Of a DNA stretch of 64,000 nucleotides, positions 26,045 through 35,330 are shown one piece after another. Origin of the DNA: Opitutales bacterium (GTDB lineage: Bacteria > Verrucomicrobiota > Verrucomicrobiia > Opitutales > Intestinicryptomonadaceae); assembly GCA_015061945.1 (NCBI GenBank), contig SUVP01000001.1, positions 434,001-498,000 on the forward strand. Reading direction: 5' to 3'. Each line of letters starts with the position of its first letter. The first letter of the stretch is position 1. The position numbers were made by a program, and so were the translations under genes. The notes under the pieces are model-generated. The model had not been told where the DNA came from. It did no database searches and was given only the letters and a program-made list of their open reading frames with translations.

Positions 26045-27388
26045 ATGGCTTATCAACTAATATATACAAGCTATCCGAAGTCGCTCACAGTTGGGCGAAC
26101 TGGCTTTTCTGTTGTCGCACGCTCAAAAGCTATGAGCGAAAGGCTCGCATCGGCAGTTGAAAGATGTAGCATTTTTGATATCGGCACAGGAGAAATATTT
26201 TCGCATAGAATTTTGTCATTATCGGGAGAAGTTTGGCACGTTCTGACTCGCACAAAAGATTCGGGTGTTGATTACACAAACCGCAATAATTATATCGCCC
26301 ACCACCTCGTTATTTCAAATTCTGAAATACAAAATTTGGCGAACCCAGCCGAAATTCTTTTGCAATGGAATGGCTGGAAAGACTCGTGGAATTGCGACCC
26401 TTGCTATGTCGATGATGTTATCGATTTAGATAAAATCAAAACATCTAATTCGCTCCCAGCAAAGAATTGGCAAAACATTTTTGGCAGTCCCGCAAAGGCA
26501 TCGCTTTTGTTCAAAGAAAATGTCGTGCTATCTGCACAACCAAAAGATGCACGCACATTATTGAATCTGTATTCTGAAAGTCTCTTGCTAAACGTCAATG
26601 CTCAAGACGCATGGCAAACAACGTTCACTACATCATTTTCAACAAGCGAAAATCCGAACGATTTTTCGTGGCGTGCAATACCAAATTGCGATAACGCTCC
26701 AATAAATCTTTCAACAAGAACTGCACCAACTGCACTCGATAGCAGAGCATCGCAATATGCAACAACAGGTGTGATGAATAATCGTGAACGTTTGAATCTG
26801 CAAGTAAAAGCACCTACACCACAGATGCGATTTAAAGTTGTAGAATCAAAACCAGAAAGCTCATCATCAAAATTGATATATGTCGCAAGTGCAGTTGTCT
26901 CGCTTGTAGCATTGCTTGTTGTACTCTATTTTATTATCGAAATATTCTTGCCGTCTGAATCGCAACCCACAGAAGTTCCACAGCCATTGCCGAAGCTGGA
27001 AACTTCAAATATTTCGGGACAAGAACAACCAAAAGAAAATCAGGAACCCAAAGCTACAATGACACTTTTGGATACGATAAATCTGGCGAGAGAGAAAATC
27101 CAAACCGATAATTACGAAGACGCTTTGTCGATTTGGGATAATTCAGCCTACGCAAAAAAAGAACCGTCCTTGCGTGAAGATTTATTGTCTGATATAGGTG
27201 CAAGAATCGACGTGCTTTTGCGATTTGTAGAAAACGTGTTGTCGCTCCAAGAACAAAAAGACGGCATCTACGAAACCGCAATAGAAAATTTATCAAAGGC
27301 AAAACGTGCTCTCGATATTCAAGCAATACCACAAAAAGAGAAGCGTTTGGCAAAATGGGAAAATTTAAATAAGAAAATAAGAAAATGA
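26045..27388 (+). CDS. GAP1-like GTPase-associated membrane protein
   Basis: Starts one base after the GTPase stop. Residues 1-200 resemble the N-terminal domain of GTPase-associated protein 1: an opening QLIYTSYPKSL, then a later NRNNYIAHHLVI (80-91) with the Asn-Tyr...His-His signature. One transmembrane helix lies at about 278-302, followed by a Pro/Gln/Glu-rich linker and a helical tail (about 340-447), probably outside the inner membrane. The stop overlaps the next start by four bases. Its role is inferred to be a regulator or partner of the GTPase; the family is known mainly from comparative genomics. Confidence 0.7.
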   Translation: MAYQLIYTSYPKSLTVGRTGFSVVARSKAMSERLASAVERCSIFDIGTGEIFSHRILSLSGEVWHVLTRTKDSGVDYTNRNNYIAHHLVISNSEIQNLANPAEILLQWNGWKDSWNCDPCYVDDVIDLDKIKTSNSLPAKNWQNIFGSPAKASLLFKENVVLSAQPKDARTLLNLYSESLLLNVNAQDAWQTTFTTSFSTSENPNDFSWRAIPNCDNAPINLSTRTAPTALDSRASQYATTGVMNNRERLNLQVKAPTPQMRFKVVESKPESSSSKLIYVASAVVSLVALLVVLYFIIEIFLPSESQPTEVPQPLPKLETSNISGQEQPKENQEPKATMTLLDTINLAREKIQTDNYEDALSIWDNSAYAKKEPSLREDLLSDIGARIDVLLRFVENVLSLQEQKDGIYETAIENLSKAKRALDIQAIPQKEKRLAKWENLNKKIRK

Positions 27389-30171
27389 CATCACCACAAT
27401 TTCTCATCGTAAGAATTCAATCGATAATTGGCGGACACACCGATGTCCCCGAAATGCAGATGCGTTCGGTCGCAATGGAATACTACAAGCTCTGTCAACA
27501 AGCAGAAGCACAACTCGAACATTGTGTAGCACTAATCAAAGCTGGGAGAGATTACCCTGCACTGCAAGTCGCAGAATCGTCAAACTTGCTCGACTTGCTG
27601 AACATTTTGATGTTCCCAGAACTCGAACAATGGCGTAATTTTTGTATAGCAGAAAGATTGCCGTCGCCACCGCCATTCGACTATTCGCAAATCGAGTTGG
27701 TTAGCTCAATTTACTCGAAAGGCGTCTCACAGAATCACCCATTGTACCGCGATTATCGCCGTGCTATGCGACTTCGCAAATACGAAGACGCTCTTGCAAT
27801 CATCAAGACAATCTCAAAAATCAACGCTTACGACGCTGAAGCACGCCGTGAATGCGATAAGCTCCGCAATCGTGTAATCACAAAAAAACTCGCACTTCTC
27901 GAGCTTGCGTTAAAAGATAAAGACGATTCTCTTATAAGAAAAATTCTCGAAGAACTCGAAAGTGATTCGGCGTTGATTTCCGATAATTATATATGGAAAG
28001 ATGCAGTAGATTATCAACGTTCAAAAGAAAACGAAAACAACATAAAACGATGCCTCGAGATAATCGAAGAATTGAACAATTTGGATATTGAAAACGACTT
28101 TTCAAAAGCGTCGGACCTCGTCACAGAATTTAATTTAATCACAAACAAAGGCGGGATTTCTCCAAGCGATTTAGATTTTATCGAAAAGCTTTCTCGAGAG
28201 ATTGCAGACAAACAAGACAAAATAATTGAAGCCGAAAAATCGGCACGAGCACGCAATCTTATCAAAGTGGAATTAGAAAACCCTGACCCACAAGAAAAGC
28301 TATCGGCAAAAATAAAAAGATTGCTTGCTTTGAGAAAGGAAGCCGAGATATCGCTCGACGAAGAAACGGCAAAACGCCTCGCATCGTTCATAGCAAAATT
28401 GAAATTCAAAAAGAGAATTTCTATGCTGTTCAAATTTACAATTGCTACATCATGTGTAGCAATAACGGCTGTCATTGCATTCTTCATTTGGGAAAACGTG
28501 GAACGCCAAAAGCGTATATCAACAGCCGATTCATACCTCACAGAAATCGAACAATCGCAAGAGACATCGACAATCGCCGATAAGTTAGCAAACTTCAAAA
28601 AACAATATCCTGAACTTGCCGACAACATTTTTGCCTCGAGAATATCGGCACTTTCAGACACTGCAAAGTTTGCACAAGCACAACTAACACGCTTCAAAAA
28701 AGCTATTGCAGATATAGAAAATACAGATTTCAAAACAGCACCTTCTACTATTTTCGATAGAACATCTGAAAGCATCGAAAGATTGCTTGCCGATATAAAT
28801 TCGCTCTCGCCAATCGAGCAAACAGTGTATCGTGAAAAGCTCGAAACTGCATCGAAAAACTTGCGAGATGCAATCGATGAACGAAAAATCAAAAACGCAA
28901 AACAGACCAGACTTCTGCTCGAAAAATTTGAAAATATAGCCGAAGAATACGAAAGCTTTGCACGGGCAAAATCTGATATCGACAAGGACGCAGAAAAAGT
29001 CGCAGAATCTTTGCGTCCTCTAATGGAAGATACAAGTGCGATATTTAAGGCACACAGACTCGATATCGACAAGTTTAACGATTTGTCTGTACGCATAGCC
29101 GACGCAAAAAATAAATACGCAAAATTTGATAAATTGCGAGACCTTCTCGCTCAAACAAGAAGCACTGCCGATTTTATTGCATCGCTCGACATCATCGAAG
29201 AATCGGGGGCAACGCCAGCAGACTTCGCAAGAAAATTGTCGAGAATTTCAAAAGAAAAAGATACAATCAAGCTCGGGCAACTTGTAGAATTTGGAAGTCA
29301 AAAAGCAATCGAAGAATTGGATTCGGCTGGAATTGCTATAAAAATTCCTCTATCCGAAAATAAATTGATTACCGACCTTTTCAAATACTCACGTGAAGGT
29401 AAATTCGATGTCTACACAATCGGCAAGATATCCGAAAAAGAACACAAGTGGCAAGGTGGTTCTGAAAAAGTCCAAGAGGCAAACGAAGTTATCGCAGGCG
29501 GAAAAATATATGCAAAGACATATCGCAAGCACGCTATCGACGGAAGATCTCCCCGTGGCGAACTTCTCGTTGGCGGAGTAGAAGCCCCTGAATCTATGCT
29601 CGGCAAGGCAGTCTATAACAACTCTGCTGAAAATTCGGCTATATCGTCTCTGACATTGATTGCAAACGCAAGTGTTAACCCAATCTTCAAAGCTCGCCTT
29701 GAATATATTATTTTTGAAAACCTAAAAGAAAATTCGAGTGCGACACTTTTAGAATACTCGCCGTTGGCAAAAGAACGTATGAAAAAAGTCGAAAAATATG
29801 CAAAACAACTTTTCGACCACTCGTGGATTTTTGAATCTAACTCAAAAGAAAAGTTGATAAATTCAGAGCTGTATTCAGCACTCGCACCTAATTATGAAAA
29901 GGACGCACGCACATATCTTAACGCAATAAAAATCGCAAAAGAAAACCCACTAATGCTTGTCGGTGTTTGTTCTGAAGACGGTACACCGTCGCTTTTCAAA
30001 GACCAAAATGGTGCAATTTGGGGCGTAAATAATGCAAACGGAAAATTTGAAAAGCTCGGAAAAAATATGAACGAGTGTGCTGGAAAATTCGCACCACTAT
30101 CGCCCGTATTCACCGAGGTAAAAGCGACACAACAGATTCTTGACGAAGCGAAAGAATCGCTGAATAAATAA
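27385..30171 (+). CDS. Large helical one-pass membrane protein of the GTPase operon
   Basis: A 928-residue protein of unknown family. Residues 1-345 are charged and helical, including a TPR-like stretch (RDYRRAMRLRKYEDALAIIK). A single transmembrane helix lies at about 349-370 (FTIATSCVAITAVIAFFIW). The remaining 560 residues are strongly coiled-coil-like with many Lys/Glu/Asp and Arg-Ala repeats. A small C-terminal domain contains LMLVGVCSEDGTPSLFKDQ and GAIWGVNNANGKFEKLG. The Glu/Lys content makes the opposite strand open for 360 codons, which is a shadow. Overlaps the previous gene by four bases. Likely a structural or effector component of the same complex. Confidence 0.75.
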   Translation: MTSPQFLIVRIQSIIGGHTDVPEMQMRSVAMEYYKLCQQAEAQLEHCVALIKAGRDYPALQVAESSNLLDLLNILMFPELEQWRNFCIAERLPSPPPFDYSQIELVSSIYSKGVSQNHPLYRDYRRAMRLRKYEDALAIIKTISKINAYDAEARRECDKLRNRVITKKLALLELALKDKDDSLIRKILEELESDSALISDNYIWKDAVDYQRSKENENNIKRCLEIIEELNNLDIENDFSKASDLVTEFNLITNKGGISPSDLDFIEKLSREIADKQDKIIEAEKSARARNLIKVELENPDPQEKLSAKIKRLLALRKEAEISLDEETAKRLASFIAKLKFKKRISMLFKFTIATSCVAITAVIAFFIWENVERQKRISTADSYLTEIEQSQETSTIADKLANFKKQYPELADNIFASRISALSDTAKFAQAQLTRFKKAIADIENTDFKTAPSTIFDRTSESIERLLADINSLSPIEQTVYREKLETASKNLRDAIDERKIKNAKQTRLLLEKFENIAEEYESFARAKSDIDKDAEKVAESLRPLMEDTSAIFKAHRLDIDKFNDLSVRIADAKNKYAKFDKLRDLLAQTRSTADFIASLDIIEESGATPADFARKLSRISKEKDTIKLGQLVEFGSQKAIEELDSAGIAIKIPLSENKLITDLFKYSREGKFDVYTIGKISEKEHKWQGGSEKVQEANEVIAGGKIYAKTYRKHAIDGRSPRGELLVGGVEAPESMLGKAVYNNSAENSAISSLTLIANASVNPIFKARLEYIIFENLKENSSATLLEYSPLAKERMKKVEKYAKQLFDHSWIFESNSKEKLINSELYSALAPNYEKDARTYLNAIKIAKENPLMLVGVCSEDGTPSLFKDQNGAIWGVNNANGKFEKLGKNMNECAGKFAPLSPVFTEVKATQQILDEAKESLNK

Positions 30172-30173
30172 GT

Positions 30174-30593
30174 ATGGATAAAAAGATATTTTACATACGC
30201 TGGAAAGGCAAAGAATCTGGAGCGTTTTCAAAAAAGGAAATTCTCGATATGCTCAATGTCGGGAAGATTGGCTACTTGTACAAAATCAGAACAAAATCTA
30301 CACAATGGCAACTCATCAAAGATGTAAATCTCGATGAGATTGAATCGGCGGAACCAGAAGAATCAAAAAGTAAAGCTGAATACAAGACAGACTACTTTGC
30401 GATAATCTTGTATTCAACTGCGGGATTGTCGTTTTTGTCGCTGTGGATATTGAGCGTGTCCATCGCTCTGTCGATGTACGCATACCTTATGAACGACAAA
30501 AAAAATGCGATTGCCTCGCTGATTTTTGCACTGATAATTTCATTGTGTGGTTTCTTCTTTTTTGAAACAATTTTCCCAACAATTTCTGAATAA
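30174..30593 (+). CDS. GYF_2 (DUF4339)-like membrane protein
   Basis: Starts two bases after the previous stop, so it belongs to the GTPase operon. Residues 5-50 (FYIRWKGKESGAFSKKEI, later KIRTKSTQWQLI) match the GYF_2 adaptor pattern: Trp/Gly-rich with a closing W.L. Two membrane helices follow at about 74-100 and 110-133. GYF_2 domains often sit on prokaryotic membrane proteins and bind peptides. Here it probably tethers or recruits another component. No terminator is evident before nadK (53 bases). Confidence 0.72.
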   Translation: MDKKIFYIRWKGKESGAFSKKEILDMLNVGKIGYLYKIRTKSTQWQLIKDVNLDEIESAEPEESKSKAEYKTDYFAIILYSTAGLSFLSLWILSVSIALSMYAYLMNDKKNAIASLIFALIISLCGFFFFETIFPTISE

Positions 30594-30646
30594 TTTTATA
30601 TCAAAAAGATTGCGAAAAACGTACTCTTTGTAATGCTTTAAATATC

Positions 30647-31480
30647 GTGGAAGAAAATAAAAAAATACTTTTTGTTGTCAATAAGACGAAAACAAATGCC
30701 GAAGTTATCGCAAAACGATTGGCGGAGCTGGCACAAGCAAACTCCATTGATTACGAAATTTGCGACGAGTTCCCCGTACCAGAAAACGTTTTTAAAAACA
30801 AAGATATTTGTTGCGTGATTGGTGGCGACGGCACAATACTTTCGTGCGTTCCGCCGATAGTAAAAAATAATCTTCCTGTATTTGGGATAAATTTGGGCAA
30901 GCTCGGTTTCTTGGCAACTTATACCGAAAAAATAACCGACGAAGAATTCTTGACTCTTGTAAATGGGCAACGTCGAATTCTCGAACGTGCATTGCTCGAA
31001 ACAGTTTACGAAGGCAAAAGATACATTGCCCTCAACGACCTCGTTTTAAAAGATGTTCGTCTTGACGGCATTTCAAAATTTTCCATCACTGCCGATAATG
31101 AGTTTATAGCAACATATACTGGCGACGGCTTGATTTTTTCTACTGCGACAGGTTCTACTGCCTACAACCTTTCAGCCGGTGGACCAATCATCCACCCAAA
31201 AGGTAGAGTCTTTGCGATGACTCCAATCTGCCCACATACACTTTCAAACAGAAGTCTAATTTTTGACTACGGCGCACAAATTAAAATAGAATGCGTCAGC
31301 GGAGAAAGTGCTTTGATTTCTGACGGCAAGAAAGTAGCAACACTCACACAAGGTTCAAAAGTTGAAATAAGTATGCTTTCAAACACCTTGAAATTTGTGC
31401 GTATGCGTGGGCACTCCCACTTTGCAATTTTGAGAAATAAACTCGGCTGGGCAGACGATCCACGCAAGAAAGATAGATAA
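30647..31480 (+). CDS. nadK: NAD kinase
   Basis: Phosphorylates NAD to NADP. The GGDG motif is at residues 59-62 and the conserved TGSTAYNLSAGGPI follows later. GTG at 30647 is the start; no in-frame ATG precedes the first beta-strand KKILFVVN. Length (277 aa) is typical. Directly followed by the next ORF with no gap. Confidence 0.93.
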   Translation: MEENKKILFVVNKTKTNAEVIAKRLAELAQANSIDYEICDEFPVPENVFKNKDICCVIGGDGTILSCVPPIVKNNLPVFGINLGKLGFLATYTEKITDEEFLTLVNGQRRILERALLETVYEGKRYIALNDLVLKDVRLDGISKFSITADNEFIATYTGDGLIFSTATGSTAYNLSAGGPIIHPKGRVFAMTPICPHTLSNRSLIFDYGAQIKIECVSGESALISDGKKVATLTQGSKVEISMLSNTLKFVRMRGHSHFAILRNKLGWADDPRKKDR

Positions 31481-31996
31481 ATGGCAACCAAACAAACAAA
31501 ACAAGACTCACCGAAAAAATCGCCAAAGCAATATTCCGCAATGGTGCCAGTTGTCTTTGCATGCCTGATTTTATCAGTCTGTGCGATAATGTCGTTTTCA
31601 TCCCTTTATTCAGATTGCTTCGGACTTGGCGATTTTATTCCACTCCCATTATCGTATGTAGGCTTTTTCGATGCCCTCATAATTATCGGCTTCATATTTA
31701 AATTGAACCCTGTGAAATTTATGCGATTTGTCGCATTCACTGTCGCTGGATTCGCTTTGTACTATGCGTGGAGCTCTGGCAATTTTAATTTCGCAAAAGA
31801 ATATTTTTCTGACGTCGGAAATTTCCTTTTTGTACTTTTTGTAACTGCTAATGGTGCAATGGCACTCTCGCATTTTGCGGTCGGATTACTCTCGTACAAG
31901 ATGCCACCTATCCTTGCTGGAATCGTCGGAATAATCGGACTTTCTGCATGGGCGACACCATTGTTTTATATCATCGGAACACATCTGTCTAAATAA
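31481..31996 (+). CDS. Integral membrane protein, 171 aa
   Basis: ATG directly abuts the nadK stop. A basic cytoplasmic start (MATKQTKQDSPKKSPK) precedes four hydrophobic segments at about residues 20-42, 55-75, 78-97 and 110-165 (the last probably two helices). No motif is recognised. The adjacent YihY gene starts two bases after its stop, so the three genes are probably cotranscribed. Confidence 0.72.
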   Translation: MATKQTKQDSPKKSPKQYSAMVPVVFACLILSVCAIMSFSSLYSDCFGLGDFIPLPLSYVGFFDALIIIGFIFKLNPVKFMRFVAFTVAGFALYYAWSSGNFNFAKEYFSDVGNFLFVLFVTANGAMALSHFAVGLLSYKMPPILAGIVGIIGLSAWATPLFYIIGTHLSK

Positions 31997-31998
31997 AA

Positions 31999-33420
31999 AT
32001 GGAAAACAAAACTAAAAAGATACCCCCAACAATTCGTGCAAAAACTTTTTTTAATAAACGCCTTTGGGAATCGGATATGTCCAAGTTGGGCGGATTAAAA
32101 GGTGCGGGAGTCGCATTCCTACGCGTGCTTATCACGACAGTCAATGGCATAATGGGCAAGAGAATCCTTGTGCAAGCATCATCGCTTTCATACGCTACAC
32201 TCCTTGCTATTGGTCCGATTCTCGCAATCGTCGTGATGTTTGCTGGAATCTTCTTCAGTGGAAAAACAGATATCATCTACGCAAAAATTATGGATGCGGC
32301 AACATTTGTTATGCCCGCATTCAACCAAATGTTGCAAGATACCTCAACAACTGCTACAGCAACTGAAAACGCAACAGCAATCAATCCTGAAATCGCAAAA
32401 TTTATCGACAACATTTCTAAAACTGGTGCAAAAGCTGGGACAATCGGGATGTTCGCAATGCTCGTAACATGCCTACTTTTGTGCGTCAATATGGAAACTG
32501 CAATGAACTACATTTGGGGGATTCGCAAAGGTCGCAAATGGGTCGATAGAATCGTATTTTATTTCTCGATGATTTTCTTTGGGTCGGTTGGACTCATCTT
32601 TGGAATGACATTCTTCACAACCTCGCAAATGCCAAAATTCTTGGGAAGTGTGCCATTTGTCGCCGATTATTTAACTGGCTTCGCATCGTGGCTAACTTAT
32701 ATTATGGGGATTGCAATAATGACTTCTATCCTCGCAGCATTCTACAAATTTATCCCGATTGCACGTGTCAAATGGAAAGCATCGTTTATAGGTGCTACGA
32801 TTGTAATGTGCCTACTTATCCTCAACAATAAAGGTTCCTTTTTATACATCAGCTATATCGCAAAACAACAAAGCCTTTACGGATACCTCGCAATCGTCGC
32901 AGTGGCAATGTTCAGTTTGTACATCTTCTGGACAATGATTCTAACAGGTAGCCAAATTACATACGCAATTCAATATGTAGATATGTTATCCGACGACGAA
33001 GCATGGAATAAAATGGGCGATAGAGCCCGAAAACTTTGTGCACTTGCAGTCTTTGCTGAAATCGAAAAAGCGTTTTATTCGGCACAACCACATTCGCCGA
33101 CAATCGAAAATTTAGTAAGCACTTTGAAGATGCCAAAGAACGCAATCATTGCGAGCATCGAGTGGCTGAAAACAAAAAATTATATCTGCCCTGTTGAATT
33201 TGACAACGGCGAAGACGACGTTTACTACAAACCGGCAATCGACCCCGAATCAATCACAATCGGACAATTCTTTACATCGTTGAGTATTGCTGAAGGCGAC
33301 GAAGATACTATTGAATACATCAGTAGCAACGAGCCATCGGTAACCTTTGCACTCGACGCCTACGACGCTTTCGCAAAATCAGAAAACGGACAAAAAACAC
33401 TCAAACAAATACTGTCCTAA
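31999..33420 (+). CDS. YihY/BrkB family inner-membrane protein
   Basis: Six-helix membrane protein of the YihY (formerly called RNase BN) family. Features: LRVLITTVNGIMGKRILVQASSLSYATLLAIGPILAIV at the start of the fold (described in two parts as a helix and the SLSYATLL motif), NYIWGIRKGR, and the FLYISYIAKQQSLYGYLA to LYIFWTMILTG region. A C-terminal winged-helix-like extension (about 350-473) carries acidic residues. Function of the family is unknown; it is not a nuclease. At 473 aa it is longer than typical members because of this extension. Confidence 0.82.
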   Translation: MENKTKKIPPTIRAKTFFNKRLWESDMSKLGGLKGAGVAFLRVLITTVNGIMGKRILVQASSLSYATLLAIGPILAIVVMFAGIFFSGKTDIIYAKIMDAATFVMPAFNQMLQDTSTTATATENATAINPEIAKFIDNISKTGAKAGTIGMFAMLVTCLLLCVNMETAMNYIWGIRKGRKWVDRIVFYFSMIFFGSVGLIFGMTFFTTSQMPKFLGSVPFVADYLTGFASWLTYIMGIAIMTSILAAFYKFIPIARVKWKASFIGATIVMCLLILNNKGSFLYISYIAKQQSLYGYLAIVAVAMFSLYIFWTMILTGSQITYAIQYVDMLSDDEAWNKMGDRARKLCALAVFAEIEKAFYSAQPHSPTIENLVSTLKMPKNAIIASIEWLKTKNYICPVEFDNGEDDVYYKPAIDPESITIGQFFTSLSIAEGDEDTIEYISSNEPSVTFALDAYDAFAKSENGQKTLKQILS

Positions 33421-33421
33421 T

Positions 33422-34057
33422 ATGGATATTTTTGAATTTAGAAATGAATATTTGAAAGGTGGCCTCGAGAGAAAAGATCTCGACGCTAACCCATTCAAAC
33501 AATTTGAAACGTGGTTCAAACACGCTTGCGATTGCAAAGTTAAAGAACCAAACGCAATGACAGTCTCAACCGTCGCACAAGACGGAATGCCGTCATCGCG
33601 TGTGGTACTTTTGAAATCGTGGGATGAAAAAGGTTTTGTGTTTTACACAAACTACAAAAGCCAAAAAGCACAGGAAATTTCAGGCAATCCCAAAGTAAGT
33701 TTGCTCTTTGCTTGGCTTGATCTTGAACGCCAACTTCGCATAAATGGTGTCGCCGAAAAAGTTTCGACAGCAGAATCGTTGCGATACTTTTTGTCGCGTC
33801 CATTCGGAAGCCGACTCGGTGCGTGGGTTTCAAACCAAAGTAGCATAATAACATCGCGTTCACTTTTGGAAATTCAGTTCGACAAAATGAAACGCAAGTT
33901 CGCAAACGGAGAAATTCCACTCCCCGATTTTTGGGGCGGATACAGAATTATTCCAAGCTATTTCGAGTTTTGGCAAGGTCGAGAAAATCGTCTGCACGAC
34001 AGATTTGCATACAAAAAAAATGGCGATAATTGGGAAATATCAAGACTTGCCCCATAA
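33422..34057 (+). CDS. pdxH: Pyridoxamine 5'-phosphate oxidase
   Basis: FMN enzyme that makes PLP. Conserved segments: NAMTVSTVAQDGMPSSR, RVVLLKSWDEKGFVFYTN, and the C-terminal WGGYRIIPSYFEFWQG with RLHDR, all PdxH signatures. I start at the ATG at 33422, one base after the YihY stop, giving 211 aa, the usual length. An upstream extension into the previous gene is rejected. Likely the last gene of nadK-membrane-yihY-pdxH. Confidence 0.95.
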   Translation: MDIFEFRNEYLKGGLERKDLDANPFKQFETWFKHACDCKVKEPNAMTVSTVAQDGMPSSRVVLLKSWDEKGFVFYTNYKSQKAQEISGNPKVSLLFAWLDLERQLRINGVAEKVSTAESLRYFLSRPFGSRLGAWVSNQSSIITSRSLLEIQFDKMKRKFANGEIPLPDFWGGYRIIPSYFEFWQGRENRLHDRFAYKKNGDNWEISRLAP

Positions 34058-34151
34058 ACAAAAAAATTAAGTATATTGCTTGCAAAATTAACAACTATAC
34101 ATAACCTAACTGAAAGTTTTTATAATAATTTAAACAACACACTCCACTATA

Positions 34152-34931
34152 ATGAAAAGATTTGAAAATAAAGTAGTACTCGTAACAGGCGCAAGCCGTA
34201 ATACTGGCGTAGGTATCGCCGCTCTCTTCATCCGTGAAGGTGCAAAAGTTTGCATCTGCGGGTCGACAGAAAAAAGCACAAAACAAGGCGGTCAATTCCT
34301 TCGCGATATGGGGCTGGACGGCTTTGTAGAAATCCCTTGCGACATTTCAAATACCGAACAAGTCAAAGCTATGTTCGATGTTATTAAAGAAAAATTCGGT
34401 CGCATAGATATTCTCGTAAACAACGCTTGCAACCAAGGTATTGGTCCTGCTTTTGAAGATATGGACCCTGAATATTTCTTGACAGTTATCAAAACAAATA
34501 TGCTCGGCACTTTCCAAGTATCACAACAAGCCGTCAAGATGATGCTTCAACAAGAAAGTCGTGGGGTAATCGTAAACCTCGGCTCAAATGTGTCGATGCG
34601 TGCAATCCGCAATCGCACAGCTTATGTATCAAGCAAAGGCGGTATTGACGCTCTCACACGCTCGATGGCTGTTGACCTCGGACCAAAAGGTATTCGTGTA
34701 AATGAAGTAGCCCCTGGCTACATCTACACTGACCGCTGGGACAAACTCGACGACGCAACTGCAAAACGCCGTCGCCTCAATACCCCTATCGGCAAAGAAG
34801 CAACTGCTGATGATATCGCACAAGCAGTAGCATTCCTCGCATCTGACGCATCAAAAAATATCGCTGGCGAACGCCTCGTTGTAGACGCAGGTTGCTCTGC
34901 TCAACATATGCCAATCGACGTCGACTTCTAA
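34152..34931 (+). CDS. Short-chain dehydrogenase/reductase
   Basis: Classical SDR, 259 aa. The cofactor motif is VTGASRNTGVG (residues 11-21), with Asp64-like ALDIS replaced by PCDIS, NNAC in place of NNAG, and the catalytic Tyr158-x3-Lys162 (AYVSSK). The C-terminus ends in AGERLVVDAGCSAQHM. Substrate unknown; gluconate or glucose dehydrogenase-like members and FabG are possible relatives. The NNAC variant and the tailing CSAQHM are distinctive. Single-gene unit ahead of a structured 3' UTR and terminator. Confidence 0.82.
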   Translation: MKRFENKVVLVTGASRNTGVGIAALFIREGAKVCICGSTEKSTKQGGQFLRDMGLDGFVEIPCDISNTEQVKAMFDVIKEKFGRIDILVNNACNQGIGPAFEDMDPEYFLTVIKTNMLGTFQVSQQAVKMMLQQESRGVIVNLGSNVSMRAIRNRTAYVSSKGGIDALTRSMAVDLGPKGIRVNEVAPGYIYTDRWDKLDDATAKRRRLNTPIGKEATADDIAQAVAFLASDASKNIAGERLVVDAGCSAQHMPIDVDF

Positions 34932-34940
34932 TCTTTATAT

Positions 34941-34993
34941 GACGGCACAATCCCCATTGGCACAGCCAGTCGGGCTAAAAGTAAGTTGCCGTA
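34941..34993 (+). other. Candidate structured RNA element in the SDR 3' UTR
   Basis: A closing stem ACGGCA (34942-34947)/TGCCGT (34987-34992) encloses two small hairpins, CAAT-CCCC-ATTG (34948-34959) and AGCC-AGTCG-GGCT (34964-34976), and an unpaired AAAAGTAAGT. It is a compact three-way junction between the SDR stop and its terminator. I match it to no known RNA class. Confidence 0.35.
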
Positions 34994-35000
34994 AAAACAA

Positions 35001-35033
35001 AAAAACTCTCCAAGGTGTTGGAGAGTTTTTTTG
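35001..35033 (+). terminator. Intrinsic terminator after the SDR gene
   Basis: Stem ACTCTCCAA (35005-35013) pairs with TTGGAGAGT (35018-35026) around GGTG, with A-run before and T-run after. Confidence 0.85.
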
Positions 35034-35066
35034 TAGAGTAAAATGTGATTTTTAAACACTAAAATA

Positions 35067-35092
35067 AAAGACCACCAACATTGGTAGTCTTT
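35067..35092 (-). terminator. Terminator of the tRNA-Leu transcript
   Basis: On the minus strand AAAGACTACCAA pairs with TTGGTGGTCTTT, including one U-G wobble, and a T-rich tail follows. On the plus strand the same position is a C-A mismatch, so it works best in the tRNA direction. Confidence 0.6.
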
Positions 35093-35162
35093 CTGTAAAT
35101 TCTGCAATCAGTTTCAATGGACGATTGCATTAGCAATCTTCGCCGATGCCCTTCATATAAAA

Positions 35163-35246
35163 TGCTCGAGAGGAGGCTCGAACTCCTACGTCCTTGCGGA
35201 CACCGGCGCCTAAAGCCGATGCGTCTACCTATTCCGCCACCCGAGC
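35163..35246 (-). tRNA. tRNA-Leu (UAG anticodon), CCA not encoded
   Basis: Minus-strand class II tRNA: acceptor GCTCGGG/CTCGAGC with one G-T pair, long variable arm, anticodon loop CTTTAGG (UAG), T loop TTCGAGC and discriminator A. The three bases after the discriminator are TTT, so CCA must be added. It lies downstream of mutL in the same direction and may be read through from it or have its own promoter. Confidence 0.9.
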
Positions 35247-35330
35247 AAATTATGAGTAATCATTCTCTATTATTTATTTTAAATTGCGAGAATAAAAATT
35301 CGTTTTTTTTATTTTTGATAAAGTTGGCAA

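Noticed and set aside
28014-29096. 360-codon open frame on the minus strand opposite the 928-aa protein
   Set aside because: It is antisense to a strongly coding frame in a tight operon and is Ser/Ala/Phe rich, as expected from the complement of Glu/Lys/Ala codons.
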